A stretch of 64,000 bases of DNA from Bradyrhizobium daqingense (lineage in GTDB: Bacteria > Pseudomonadota > Alphaproteobacteria > Rhizobiales > Xanthobacteraceae), in NCBI RefSeq assembly GCF_021044685.1, contig NZ_CP088014.1, positions 7,178,001 to 7,242,000 of the forward strand, given 5' to 3'. The notes below the pieces were generated by a model, which was not told the DNA's origin, did not search any database, and saw only the letters and a program-made list of their open reading frames with translations. This document shows, piece by piece, positions 53,628 through 62,527 of this stretch (position 1 is the stretch's first letter; each line of letters begins with the position of its first letter). Made by a program: the position numbers and the translations under genes.

Positions 53628-54089
53628 TCAATTCAGGATGCGTCCCATGTTCGGAACGATGACGAACTCTTCACGCCACTTCGCAATGAAACGAATGAAC
53701 TCCGGTTTCCAGTGCATGCCGACACGCGGCGTCTGCTGCACGTCGGTCTGCAAGATCTCCGTGACCTCGTAGACCTTGTCGGCGGTGACGCCGACCAGAA
53801 CCGGCTCGCCGTCGAGCTCGAGCTCGATGACGACGATGCGCGTGTCGGCCGAATCATTCAGCTGCGGCATGCCGAAACGGATGCGCAAATCGGCGAGCGG
53901 GATGACGTTGCCGCGCACATTGATGACGCTGGGAACGAAGGCGCGCGCACCCGCGACCTTGGTCACCGGCACGGGATCGATGATCTCGCGGACGAGACCC
54001 GCATCGAGTGCGAACTTCTCCTCACCGAGACCGATCATCACGACCTGCATCGCGCCCGACTGATGCTCCCCTGACAGTCCGTCGTTCAT
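53628..54089 (-). CDS. cheW: CheW coupling protein (second copy)
   Basis: This 153-residue CheW has VVMIGLGEEKFALDAGLVRE, VAGARAFVPSVINVRGNVIP and LADLRIRFGMPQL in the usual order. It is only distantly related to the first CheW at 51341, so each may prefer a different receptor. Its ATG at 54089 overlaps the cheA stop by one base (TGATG), giving tight coupling with the kinase. Adjacent to the MCP at 51894. Confidence 0.92.
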   Translation of the reverse strand: MNDGLSGEHQSGAMQVVMIGLGEEKFALDAGLVREIIDPVPVTKVAGARAFVPSVINVRGNVIPLADLRIRFGMPQLNDSADTRIVVIELELDGEPVLVGVTADKVYEVTEILQTDVQQTPRVGMHWKPEFIRFIAKWREEFVIVPNMGRILN

Positions 54090-56167
54090 CACGCCGCCTC
54101 GTTGATATGCTGCTTCTCGACCTTCGACTGCGCCAGCGCGACCAGTTGCGCGACGTCGAGGATCAGCGCCGCCGTGCCGTCACCCAGAATGGTGGCGCCG
54201 GAGAAGATGGTGACGTCCGAATGCAGCTTGGACAGCGATTTGATCACGGTCTGGTGGTTGCCGATGATCTGATCGGCGACGAGGCCGACCCTGGTTTCGC
54301 CGGTCGAGATGATGATGGTCTTCTGGTGCCGGTCGGGCGAACCCGACGAGGACATGATCTCGCGCAGACGCAGGAACGGAACGAGGTCGCCACGCACGTT
54401 GAGGAAGTTGCGGCCGCGCGAGCGCTCGTCATCGGCAGTCAGCTCGACGCATTCCTCCACGGCCGACAGCGGAATGATGTAGCGGCCTTCGCCGACGCGG
54501 ATCAGGAGACCCTCGATGATCGCCAGCGTCAGCGGCAGCCGCAGCGTCACCGTGGTGCCCTGGCCCTGCCTAGTCGACAGGTCGATCGAACCGCGCATGT
54601 TCTCGATGGTGCGCTTGACCACGTCCATGCCGACGCCGCGGCCGGACAGCGCGGAGATGGTCTGCGCCGTCGAGAAGCCCGGGTGGAACAGGAATTGATG
54701 GATCTCGTGATCGGTGAGCACGGACCCGGCGGCGATCAGCCCCTGCTCTTCCGCTTTCGCGCGGATGCGCGCGGTGTTGAGGCCGCCGCCGTTATCCTTG
54801 ACGGTGACGAGCACCTGCGCGCCGGAATGGACCGCAGCGAGCTCGATCCGGCCCTGCTGGGCCTTGCCGTTGGCAGCGCGGGTCGCATTGTCCTCGATGC
54901 CGTGGTCGATGGCATTGCGGATCAAATGAACCAGGGGATCGGCCAGGCACTCGATCATGGTCTTGTCGAGCTCGGTATCTTCGCCGGAGGTGACGAACTC
55001 GACCGGCTTCGACAGATCGCGCGACAAATCGTGCACCAGGCGGCGGAAGCGGCCGAACAGCGAGCCGATCGGCACCATGCGCGCGCCCATCGTGGTGTCG
55101 CGCAAAGAGGAGGCAAGGCGTTCGATTTCCTCGGCGATCATCTTGATCGAGAGATCCGAGCCGGACGAAGCGAGCTGGGTCAGCCGCGCCTGGGCGATGA
55201 CGAGCTCGCCGACACGATCCATCAATTCGTCGAGGCGCTCGGCCTGGACGCGAACGGTGGCGATGCCGCGTTCCTCGCGCTTGGCCTCGGGCTTCGACTC
55301 CGGCCTCGATTCGGGTTTCGGCTCCGTCTTTGCGGCGGGCTGCGCGACGACGGGCGCTGCAGCGGCCTCGACCACCGGCGCGGGCATCTCGGCCGTTGGG
55401 GCCGACGGCTCCTCGTCAAGAAGCTGGAACAGCGGCGCAGGCGCGGGCGCTTCGACGACTTCCAGGGGAGAGAGCGTCAGCTTCATCTCGTCCTGGACGA
55501 ACATGAAGACGTCGTCGATCGCGTCCTTGTCGCAGGCCGCGTGCAGCTTGACGTCCCACTTTAGATAGCAGTCTTCCGGCTCCATCTCGTCGAGGAACGG
55601 GATGCCGTCCGTGATCGGGACGACGAAGCAGGGACCGAGCTTGCAGAGATCTTCCAGCAGGTCGAGCGGATTGGAGCCGTTGCGCAGGATGTGCGATTCG
55701 AATTCCAGATACAGGTGCCAGCCGGCCTGCTTGCTCTCGGCAGGAGCCAGCGGCGGTGCGTCGGTGATCTCGGCGACCGGAGCGGAGGGCTGGTCGAATG
55801 AGACGAAGCGCTTGAGGTCGTCGAGAATGGCCTCGCCGATGACGTCGTCGGTCGATTGGGGATCCTCGATCAGCGCGCGGATATAGTCCTTGGCGGCGAG
55901 CGCGACCGAGATCAGCTCCTGGGTCGGCTTGATCTCGCCCTTGCGGACCCGGTCGAAGGCGGTTTCGAACTCGTGGGTGAAGGAGGCGACCTTGTCGAAG
56001 CCGAACATGGCGCCCGAGCCCTTGATCGTATGCAGAGCGCGGAAGGCGGAATCGACTAGTTCGCGGTCGTCCGGACGCTGACCGAGATCGAGCAGGGCCC
56101 CTTCCAGAACCTCGAAGAGTTCGCTGGCTTCCTGACGAAAGATCTCCGTCGGGTCCATTGCGCTCAT
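54089..56167 (-). CDS. cheA: CheA chemotaxis histidine kinase
   Basis: CheA phosphorylates itself and passes phosphate to CheY and CheB. The 692-residue protein has a P1 Hpt domain (His46 in ALHTIKGSG), a P2-like region with a Pro/Ala-rich linker near 250-300, a dimerisation domain (LDELMDRVGELVIAQARL), the kinase domain with LVHLIRNAIDHGIED (N box), GGGLNTARIRAKA and GRGVGMDVV, and a C-terminal CheW-like domain. It overlaps the cheY stop by four bases (ATGA) and the cheW start by one base. Hpt His and ATP-binding boxes are intact. Confidence 0.96.
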   Translation of the reverse strand: MSAMDPTEIFRQEASELFEVLEGALLDLGQRPDDRELVDSAFRALHTIKGSGAMFGFDKVASFTHEFETAFDRVRKGEIKPTQELISVALAAKDYIRALIEDPQSTDDVIGEAILDDLKRFVSFDQPSAPVAEITDAPPLAPAESKQAGWHLYLEFESHILRNGSNPLDLLEDLCKLGPCFVVPITDGIPFLDEMEPEDCYLKWDVKLHAACDKDAIDDVFMFVQDEMKLTLSPLEVVEAPAPAPLFQLLDEEPSAPTAEMPAPVVEAAAAPVVAQPAAKTEPKPESRPESKPEAKREERGIATVRVQAERLDELMDRVGELVIAQARLTQLASSGSDLSIKMIAEEIERLASSLRDTTMGARMVPIGSLFGRFRRLVHDLSRDLSKPVEFVTSGEDTELDKTMIECLADPLVHLIRNAIDHGIEDNATRAANGKAQQGRIELAAVHSGAQVLVTVKDNGGGLNTARIRAKAEEQGLIAAGSVLTDHEIHQFLFHPGFSTAQTISALSGRGVGMDVVKRTIENMRGSIDLSTRQGQGTTVTLRLPLTLAIIEGLLIRVGEGRYIIPLSAVEECVELTADDERSRGRNFLNVRGDLVPFLRLREIMSSSGSPDRHQKTIIISTGETRVGLVADQIIGNHQTVIKSLSKLHSDVTIFSGATILGDGTAALILDVAQLVALAQSKVEKQHINEAA

Positions 56168-56529
56168 GCACGCACCAGCTTGCCGACGACGGCGAGCAAC
56201 TGCTCGGGCTTGAACGGTTTGGTGATCCAGCCGGTGGCGCCGGCGCTCTTGGCTTCCTGCTTCACCGTGTCGCTGGATTCGGTGGTCAGGAACACGATGG
56301 GCATGCCGACCGCGCTCGGCAGCTTGCGCAGCGCTCTGATCAGCTCCAGCCCGTTCATGACGGGCATGTTGAGGTCGGTGATGACGAGATCGAGCTTGCC
56401 GGCCTGGGCCTTGGCGAGGCCTTGCGCGCCGTCGCCGGCCTCGATCACGCTATGACCGGCCGGCTCGAGCACGACCTTGATCATTTGCCGGATGCTGGGA
56501 GAATCGTCGACGGTCAGGATCGTGGCCAT
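56164..56529 (-). CDS. cheY: CheY response regulator
   Basis: This single-domain receiver (121 aa) carries the acidic pair DD at 8-9, phosphorylation site Asp52 (LVITDLNMPVMNG), Thr in VFLTTE near 82 and Lys in WITKPFKPEQL near 104. It would be phosphorylated by CheA and bind an output target; no flagellar switch gene is in the window. Its ATG overlaps the previous gene's stop and its stop overlaps cheA, so it is tightly embedded in the operon. Confidence 0.95.
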   Translation of the reverse strand: MATILTVDDSPSIRQMIKVVLEPAGHSVIEAGDGAQGLAKAQAGKLDLVITDLNMPVMNGLELIRALRKLPSAVGMPIVFLTTESSDTVKQEAKSAGATGWITKPFKPEQLLAVVGKLVRA

Positions 56530-56852
56530 CAGATGCCATCTTTCTTTTGCGGGAAGTGCTGATCGATCATCGCCTCGCTGGCGAAGCCGGCGCGGCGCAG
56601 GGTGTTGCGGAAAGACTGTGAGAAGGAGGTCAGCACCACGGGGCGGCCTTGCGCCTCGCCGGTCTTTGCGGTCGACAGCAGAAGCTGGATCGACGTCACG
56701 TCGGCCTTGTCGACGCTCGAACAGTCGATCTCAAGCCGCTCCTGGCGGCCGAACGCCTCCCGAATGAGGTCATAGACACTGCGAATGGCCGCGATGCTGC
56801 AATCGGCGGGCAACCGCAACGACCACTTCGGCTCCGTGGGATTGAGCGCCAT
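56529..56852 (-). CDS. STAS-domain protein at the head of the chemosensory operon
   Basis: This 107-residue protein is a single STAS domain, as in anti-sigma factor antagonists and in proteins at the head of chemosensory operons. LEIDCSSVDKADVTSIQLLL is the characteristic strand-helix segment, where the conserved Ser/Asp (phosphorylation-type) lies; the Ser is replaced or shifted (ADVTSIQLL). RPVVLTSFSQSFRNTL follows. It overlaps the cheY start by one base. It is the first gene of the operon; the region 56853-57119 should hold the promoter. Confidence 0.82.
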   Translation of the reverse strand: MALNPTEPKWSLRLPADCSIAAIRSVYDLIREAFGRQERLEIDCSSVDKADVTSIQLLLSTAKTGEAQGRPVVLTSFSQSFRNTLRRAGFASEAMIDQHFPQKKDGI

Positions 56853-57119
56853 CGCTGCATCCGCCTTTGCTAAAATTCCGCTACACGTTTGACGCGAATC
56901 GAGTGAGCAAAACCCTAACGAGGCGGTCCGTACAACTACGGGTCACATTCCTCCGAACTTCGCGTCTGCCCGCTAACGTGCATGGCCCGCTGAAATCTCA
57001 TGCGATGAGCGCATGTCCGCGGCACCACGAAGCCTGCACAGGTATTTGCTTCGCGTTAAATTCGGCCGGGTTATGCGTGGGGTCCGTGCCTTTGCCAGCG
57101 AAGAGAGCCCCGGCCGTCA

Positions 57120-58237
57120 ATGCTTACCCAAGCGCTCCTGGTTGATGACAGCCGCTCCGTCCTCAACTTCCTGAAACGTCATATCGAGGCCGAAGGTCTG
57201 GTCGAGGCCACCACATTCCTCGATCCCGTGGAGGCGCTGACCTGCGCGCGCGGGCGCGTCTTCGACCTCGTGCTGGTAGACTACGAGATGCCGCATATGG
57301 ACGGCATCAGCTTCATTCGCGTCTTCCGGACCCTGCCCGGCTGCGCCGACATCCCGATCGCGATGATCACCTCGCGGCAGACCGACGACCTCAAGATGGA
57401 AGCGCTGCAGGCGGGTGCAACCGATTTCCTGCCCAAGGCTCCGCAAAGCGTCGAGATGACGGTGCGCCTGCGGAATTTGATTCAGCTCGGTGCAGCCGTG
57501 CGCAAGCTCAACGATCGTGCTGCACATCTGGCCAGCGAAGTCGCGGCGGCCACGCGAAAGCTCGGCGAGCGCGAGGAGGAGATCATCCTGCGCCTCGCGC
57601 TCGCGGTCGAATACCGCGACAACGACACCGGCGAGCACACCCTGAGAGTCGCCCACTATAGCCGCATCATCGCCGAGCAGCTCGGCCTGCCGGCCCGGCT
57701 CTGCCGCGACATCTATCTCGCCGCGCCGCTGCACGACGTCGGCAAGGTCGCCATTCCCGACAATATCCTGCTCAAGCCCGGCAGGCTCACCGACGAGGAG
57801 ATGGCGGTGATCAGGACGCATGCCGCGATCGGCGAGCGGATCCTGGCGGACTCCGGCTGCGAACTGATCCAGCTCGGTGCACAAATCGCCGCAGGCCATC
57901 ACGAGCGCTGGGACGGCGCGGGCTATCCGAGCGGCCTCAAGCCGAATCGATTCCGATCGCCGCGCGCGTGGTCGCGGTCGCCGACGTCTTCGACGCCCTG
58001 ACCACCCAGCGGCCTTACAAGGAGCCGATGCTGCTCGAGATTGCGCGCGACTACCTGGTGGAGAACAAAGGCCGGCAGTTCGATCCGGCCTGCGTCGAGG
58101 CCTTCCTGTCGCGCCGGGACGAGGTGATCGAGATCGCCGGCCAGCGGACGATCCCTTTTCAGAGGACCGAGGCTCCTCTTGCTCCCACTATCACTATAGA
58201 GTGTGCGGGCCATCCGACCGCGGTGCCGGCCGCCTGA
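57120..58237 (+). pseudogene. Receiver/HD-GYP response regulator with a frameshift
   Basis: The first frame (57120-58001) encodes a receiver domain (Asp54 in VLVDYEMPHMDG) and an HD-GYP phosphodiesterase domain: HTLRVAHYSRII, HDVGKVAIPDNILLKPG and HHERWDGAGYPSG. Near 57942, in the codons after GLK, one base is missing, and the conserved remainder (ESIPIAARVVAVADVFDALT, then GRQFDPACVEAF) continues in another frame to the stop at 58235-58237. As read, the protein would lose the last ~95 residues and end in an unrelated tail. It is either a recent pseudogene or a sequencing error; the domains are otherwise intact. It is divergent from the STAS gene. Confidence 0.85.
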
Positions 58238-58247
58238 CACGAGCAAT

Positions 58248-58278
58248 CCGCCAACACCTTGCGGCAGCTTGTTTTTTT
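58248..58278 (+). terminator. Probable terminator after the HD-GYP gene
   Basis: A short hairpin (CCGC with GCGG, nine-base loop) is followed after a few bases by seven T residues at 58272-58278. The stem is short, so the terminator is weak to moderate, but its place ten bases after the stop of the response regulator supports it. Confidence 0.45.
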
Positions 58279-58410
58279 CTCCGGTCGCCGGTTTGAACCT
58301 GTTGCTGCTAAAGTGGCACCAATCACTGAGTGATTCTGGTCACACTTGCCCCGGGCGGCCCCTGCTAAACATCGAACCGGGACCGGGCACCGGTAACATC
58401 GTCGAATTGG

Positions 58411-59091
58411 ATGAGAATTCCCATGAGAAGCCTGATCGGCGCCTTTGTCGGCGCGTTCTGTCTTGCGGCCCCCGCCATGGCGGAGACACCGGCCGCGATC
58501 GTCGAGGACGTCCAGGGCAAGGTCGATGGCGTCGCGTTCATGGACTATGTGGCGCCGGGCAAGATCATCAAGCTCGGGCCCAAGGCCAGCATCACGCTCA
58601 GCTACCTCAAATCCTGCCAGCGCGAGACCATCAGCGAGGGCGTCGTCTTGGTCGGCACCGAGCAGAGCACCGTGCAGCTGGGCGAGATCAAACGCGAACA
58701 GGTGCCGTGCGATACCAATGCGGCAAGACTCCCGGAGCGCCAGGCGAACCAGAGCGCGGCGACGACCTTCCGCACTATGCGAGCTGACGCAAAGGGCGGT
58801 CCGGCCAAGCTACCGACGCTCTACGGCGTCTCCCCGCTGGTGCAAGCCAAAGCCGGCAGCACGCTTGTGATCGAGCGCACCGACGGCAAGGAGCCCACGA
58901 TCAGCGTATCGCTCAAGGGCGAGAACATGGTTGGCAACAAGTTCTATGATTTCGCCAAGGCCGGGAAGTCTCTGACCCCGGGCGGCAGCTATCTCGCCAT
59001 CGTCGGAGCCAAGCGCTACACCTTCCTGGTCGACGCCAGCGCCACCACCTCGCCGACCCCGATCATCGGCCGCCTGCTGCGTCTCGAATAG
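58411..59091 (+). CDS. Exported FecR-like protein paired with the cyclase
   Basis: This 226-residue exported protein has a signal peptide (SLIGAFVGAFCLAAPAMA, cleavage before ET) and a FecR-like beta-rich domain (AAIVEDVQGKVDGV, then YVAPGKIIKLGPKASITLSY with the Cys-containing CQRE). The C-terminal half (LYGVSPLVQAKAG, then ISVSLKGENMVG) resembles a second beta domain. FecR-like exported proteins often lie directly before CHASE2 cyclase genes and may sense envelope signals for them. Start could be 58411 or 58423. The cyclase follows after 18 bp, probably in one operon. Confidence 0.75.
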   Translation: MRIPMRSLIGAFVGAFCLAAPAMAETPAAIVEDVQGKVDGVAFMDYVAPGKIIKLGPKASITLSYLKSCQRETISEGVVLVGTEQSTVQLGEIKREQVPCDTNAARLPERQANQSAATTFRTMRADAKGGPAKLPTLYGVSPLVQAKAGSTLVIERTDGKEPTISVSLKGENMVGNKFYDFAKAGKSLTPGGSYLAIVGAKRYTFLVDASATTSPTPIIGRLLRLE

Positions 59092-59109
59092 ACGGCCTGC
59101 AACGGCGCG

Positions 59110-61260
59110 ATGCGGCGGATCGGGGGACGGGACATCTTTGCAGCGATGCTGATTGCGCTCCTCGCGGGCGCGATCTTCACGTCTCCACCGCTCCAGGCCC
59201 TACAAGGCCTCTCGCTCGACATCCTCACGGCGCTGCGCGCCAAGCTGGCCGGCGAGCGCCGCGATCCCGCGACGTCGCCGGTCGTGGTGGTGGCCATCGA
59301 CGGCGAGACCTACGACACGCCGCCCTTCAAGGGATCGCCGACGCAGACCTGGACGCGCGAGCTCGGACGGGTGCTCGGCAGCATCACCGAGGGCGGCGCC
59401 AAGGTCATCGGCTACGACGTCATCTTTCCGAGCTCGATCGAGCAGTCCGAGATTCCCTTTGGCGAGGCGCCGCTCGGCGCGCGCATGAAGGGGTTCGACC
59501 GGGACTATTTGATCGCGCTGCGACAGCTCTCGGACAACGGCAAGCTGGTGCTCGGCGAGATCCTGAGCCACGACCATCCGGAGCGGCCCTACCGCGCGCA
59601 GCAATTGGCGGTGCGGACCAACATCCGCGCGCTCAACGTCCACACCGATGCGGACGATGTCATCCGCCGGATGCCGCTGAGTTTCTCCATCGACGGCAAG
59701 CCGGTGCCCGCCATGGCCGTCGAGCTCGCCGCCCGCGCGCTCGGTGCAAAGCCCGAGATCGCGCCGTCGGGTGCGACCGAACTGTCCGGCTATGCCATCC
59801 CGAGCGCCGTGCCGAACACGCTGACGCTCAACTTTCGAGGACTGGGCCGTGACGTTCCGACCTTCTCCTTCGCCGACCTGCGCGCCTGCGTCGAGAAGGG
59901 CGACCGCGACTTCTTCCGCCGCGCCTTCGACGGCAAGATCGTGCTGCTTGGCAGCGTCCTCAATTTCGACGACCGCAAGCTCACCTCGATGCGCCTGTCG
60001 GGCGGATATGACGGGACGCCGGGGGCGCGCTGCGCCCTGCCCGCGCCCGAGCGGGCCGCGCAACGCGCCCGCAGCGCCGTCGCCGGCGTTTTCGTGCACG
60101 CCACCGTCATCCGCAACCTGATCGAGCGCGATGCCGTGACCGAGCTCGCCTTTCCCGCGCGGAGCATTGTCACGGTCGCGTTCGCGCTCGTCATTGCGTG
60201 CGCGGCCTGCATGCTCGCGCCGGGCGGCGCGCTGATGGCCTGGCTCGGCCTCACCGCCGCTTACGCTGCCATTGCCGTCGGCGCGTTCGTTCACGCACTC
60301 GCGCTGCCGCTGGCCGAGCCTGCGCTTGCGAGCCTCGCCGCGATCGCGGTGATGATCGGCTACCGCTTCGTGCTGGCCGATCGCGACGAGCGCTTCCTGC
60401 GCCAGAGCTTCGCCTTCTATCTCGCCCCCGAAGTGATCGGCACCATGGTGGCATCCGGCAAGATGCCGGCGCTCGGCGGCGAGATGCGCAACGTCACCAT
60501 GTTCTTCTCCGACCTCAGCGGTTTCTCCTCCATTGCGGAGACCATGACCCCGGGCGAGCTGGTGACGCTGATGAACGAATATCTGTCCGCCATGACCGAC
60601 ATCATCGAAGCCCATGGCGGCTACGTCGACAAATATATCGGCGATTCCATCGTCGCCATGTTCGGCGCCCCGGCGGACGATCCCGCACATGCGCGCAATG
60701 CGGTGCGTGCCGCGCTGAAGTGCCACGAGAGGCTCGCAGAGCTCAATGCCAGCCATCCCGCTTTCGCCGGCCACGGCCTGTCGCATCGCATCGGCCTCAA
60801 CAGCGGCGAAGCCGTGGTCGGCAATATCGGCTCGCGCCGCCGCTTCAACTACACCGTCATGAGCGACACCGTGAACGTGGCCTCGCGGCTCGAGGGCGCC
60901 AACAAATATTACGCCACCGCGATCATGGCCTCGGAAACTACGATGGCGCAGACCGGCGGCACGTTCGCCTGGCGCGAGCTCGATGCGATCAGGGTGCAGG
61001 GACGCGGCGAGGCCGTCAGGGTGTTCGAGCCGCTAGCGGAGCAAGGCGCCGAGAGCGACGCGCAAACGAAGGTGGCCGCAGCCTATGCCGAAGGGCTGGC
61101 CTGCTGGCGGGCAAGGAATTTCGCCACGGCGGCGGAAGCGTTCGAGAAAGTGGCGAACATCGATCCTGCCTCGTCAATGTTCGCGAAGCGCGCGAGGGCG
61201 CTCGCCACAAACCCGCCTCCGCCCGAGTGGACGCCGGTCAATACGCTGGAAGGTAAGTAG
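59110..61260 (+). CDS. CHASE2-domain class III adenylate cyclase
   Basis: This 716-residue membrane enzyme makes cAMP in response to an envelope signal. A first membrane helix (FAAMLIALLAGAIFTS) is followed by a periplasmic CHASE2 sensor (residues ~45-325; VVVAIDGETYDT and VLLGSVLNFDDRKL are typical), three helices near 345-425 and a class III cyclase domain. Catalytic features are MFFSDLSGFSS (metal Asp), DKYIGDSIVAMFG (Lys for adenine and second metal Asp) and YTVMSDTVNVASRLEG (adenine-binding Asp and transition-state Asn/Arg). The C-terminal ~70 residues look like a TPR-type helix pair. Adenylate rather than guanylate specificity follows from Lys and Asp. Confidence 0.92.
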   Translation: MRRIGGRDIFAAMLIALLAGAIFTSPPLQALQGLSLDILTALRAKLAGERRDPATSPVVVVAIDGETYDTPPFKGSPTQTWTRELGRVLGSITEGGAKVIGYDVIFPSSIEQSEIPFGEAPLGARMKGFDRDYLIALRQLSDNGKLVLGEILSHDHPERPYRAQQLAVRTNIRALNVHTDADDVIRRMPLSFSIDGKPVPAMAVELAARALGAKPEIAPSGATELSGYAIPSAVPNTLTLNFRGLGRDVPTFSFADLRACVEKGDRDFFRRAFDGKIVLLGSVLNFDDRKLTSMRLSGGYDGTPGARCALPAPERAAQRARSAVAGVFVHATVIRNLIERDAVTELAFPARSIVTVAFALVIACAACMLAPGGALMAWLGLTAAYAAIAVGAFVHALALPLAEPALASLAAIAVMIGYRFVLADRDERFLRQSFAFYLAPEVIGTMVASGKMPALGGEMRNVTMFFSDLSGFSSIAETMTPGELVTLMNEYLSAMTDIIEAHGGYVDKYIGDSIVAMFGAPADDPAHARNAVRAALKCHERLAELNASHPAFAGHGLSHRIGLNSGEAVVGNIGSRRRFNYTVMSDTVNVASRLEGANKYYATAIMASETTMAQTGGTFAWRELDAIRVQGRGEAVRVFEPLAEQGAESDAQTKVAAAYAEGLACWRARNFATAAEAFEKVANIDPASSMFAKRARALATNPPPPEWTPVNTLEGK

Positions 61261-61268
61261 CAGTCCCC

Positions 61269-62441
61269 CTAGAACGGCAGTCCCACATAGTTCTCCGCGA
61301 GCAGGCGCTGTGCCGTTTCGGACGACAGCAGATAGTCCAGCTCCGTCTGCTGCAGCCGATCCTCGTACTCGAGCCGGTCCGGGAAGCGGTGCAGCAACAT
61401 CGTCATCCACCAGGAGAAGCGCTGCGCCTTCCAGATGCGCGCGAGCGCCTTGGCCGAATAACCCGCAAGCCCCGAATCATCCCCGCTCTGATAATGCGCG
61501 AGCAGGGCGTGATAGAGATAATAGATGTCGGAGCCCGCGCTGTTGAGCCCGCGCGCGCCGGTCGGCGGCACGATATGCGCGGCATCGCCGGCGAGGAACA
61601 GGCGGCCATAGCTCATCGGCTCGGCGACGAAGCTGCGCAAGGGCGCGATGCTCTTCTCGATCGAGGGACCCGCGATCAGGCGGCCGGCCACTTCCTCCGG
61701 CAGGCGGCGCTTCAGCTCGGCCCAGAACGCGTCATCGCTCCAGTCCTCGACCTTGTCGGTCAAGGGCACCTGGACGTAGTAACGACTCAACACTTGGGAG
61801 CGCAGGGAGCAGAGGGCAAAGCCGCGCTCGTGCTTGACGTAGATCAGTTCAGGCGACACCGGCTTGGTGCGCGACAGCACGCCGAGCCAACCGAACGGAT
61901 AGACCTTCTCGTATTCACGCAGCACGTCCTTCGGGATCGACCTGCGGCTGACACCGTGAAAGCCGTCGGCGCCGACGATGTAGTCGCAATCGACGCGGAT
62001 CGTCTCACCGTTCGAGCGATAGGTGACGTAAGGCATATTCGACGTCAGATCGTGCGGCCTCACGTCCTCGGCATTGTGCACGACCTTGCCGCCGAGGCGA
62101 TCGCGCGCCTCGTAGAGGTCGCGCGTCAATTCGGTCTGGCCGTAGACCAGCACCGAATTGCCGCCGGAATGCTTGTGCAGATCGATCTTGGAGAGCACCC
62201 CGTCATGCGCGATTTCGAACCCGTGGTGGATCTCGCCCTCGCGGTCCATTCGCTCGCCGCACTGCGCTTCGCGCATCAGCTTGGCAAAGCCGTGTTCCAG
62301 CACGCCGGCGCGAATGCGGGCGAGCACATGCTCGCGGCTGTATTTCTCCAGCACGACCGTATCGATGCCCTTCAGATGCAGGAGCTGGGACAACAGCAGC
62401 CCGGACGGTCCACCGCCGATGATACAGACCTGAACTTTCAT
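61269..62441 (-). CDS. pobA: 4-hydroxybenzoate 3-monooxygenase
   Basis: PobA converts 4-hydroxybenzoate to protocatechuate with FAD, NADPH and O2, feeding the beta-ketoadipate pathway. The 390-residue length and motifs fit: IIGGGPSGLLLSQLL (FAD), YIVGADGFHGVSRR (DG motif), and FLAGDAAHIVPPTGARGLNSA (GD motif). The Ser and Tyr residues binding the substrate carboxylate are in the expected SIEKSIAPLRSF and SRYYVQVP regions. The start at 62441 has GGGAGG upstream. It is divergent from an AraC-type regulator, the usual pobA-pobR arrangement. Protocatechuate-cleaving genes are not in the window. Confidence 0.95.
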   Translation of the reverse strand: MKVQVCIIGGGPSGLLLSQLLHLKGIDTVVLEKYSREHVLARIRAGVLEHGFAKLMREAQCGERMDREGEIHHGFEIAHDGVLSKIDLHKHSGGNSVLVYGQTELTRDLYEARDRLGGKVVHNAEDVRPHDLTSNMPYVTYRSNGETIRVDCDYIVGADGFHGVSRRSIPKDVLREYEKVYPFGWLGVLSRTKPVSPELIYVKHERGFALCSLRSQVLSRYYVQVPLTDKVEDWSDDAFWAELKRRLPEEVAGRLIAGPSIEKSIAPLRSFVAEPMSYGRLFLAGDAAHIVPPTGARGLNSAGSDIYYLYHALLAHYQSGDDSGLAGYSAKALARIWKAQRFSWWMTMLLHRFPDRLEYEDRLQQTELDYLLSSETAQRLLAENYVGLPF

Positions 62442-62527
62442 TTTTGCGTCCTCCCGTCGGCACTATTTTGCAGATTCACCGCCGCAGACCGATGGAGGGT
62501 TTCGCCTTTGTCTTGTACTATTCGAAC

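Noticed and set aside
51900..54074. 724-codon plus-strand frame opposite the second MCP and CheW
   Set aside because: Spans two genes and their gap on the other strand; composition is that of an antisense frame.
54008..55564. 518-codon plus-strand frame opposite cheA
   Set aside because: Shadow of cheA; no domains and rich in Arg, His and Asp.
59200..60786. 528-codon minus-strand frame opposite the cyclase
   Set aside because: Shadow of the CHASE2 cyclase gene.
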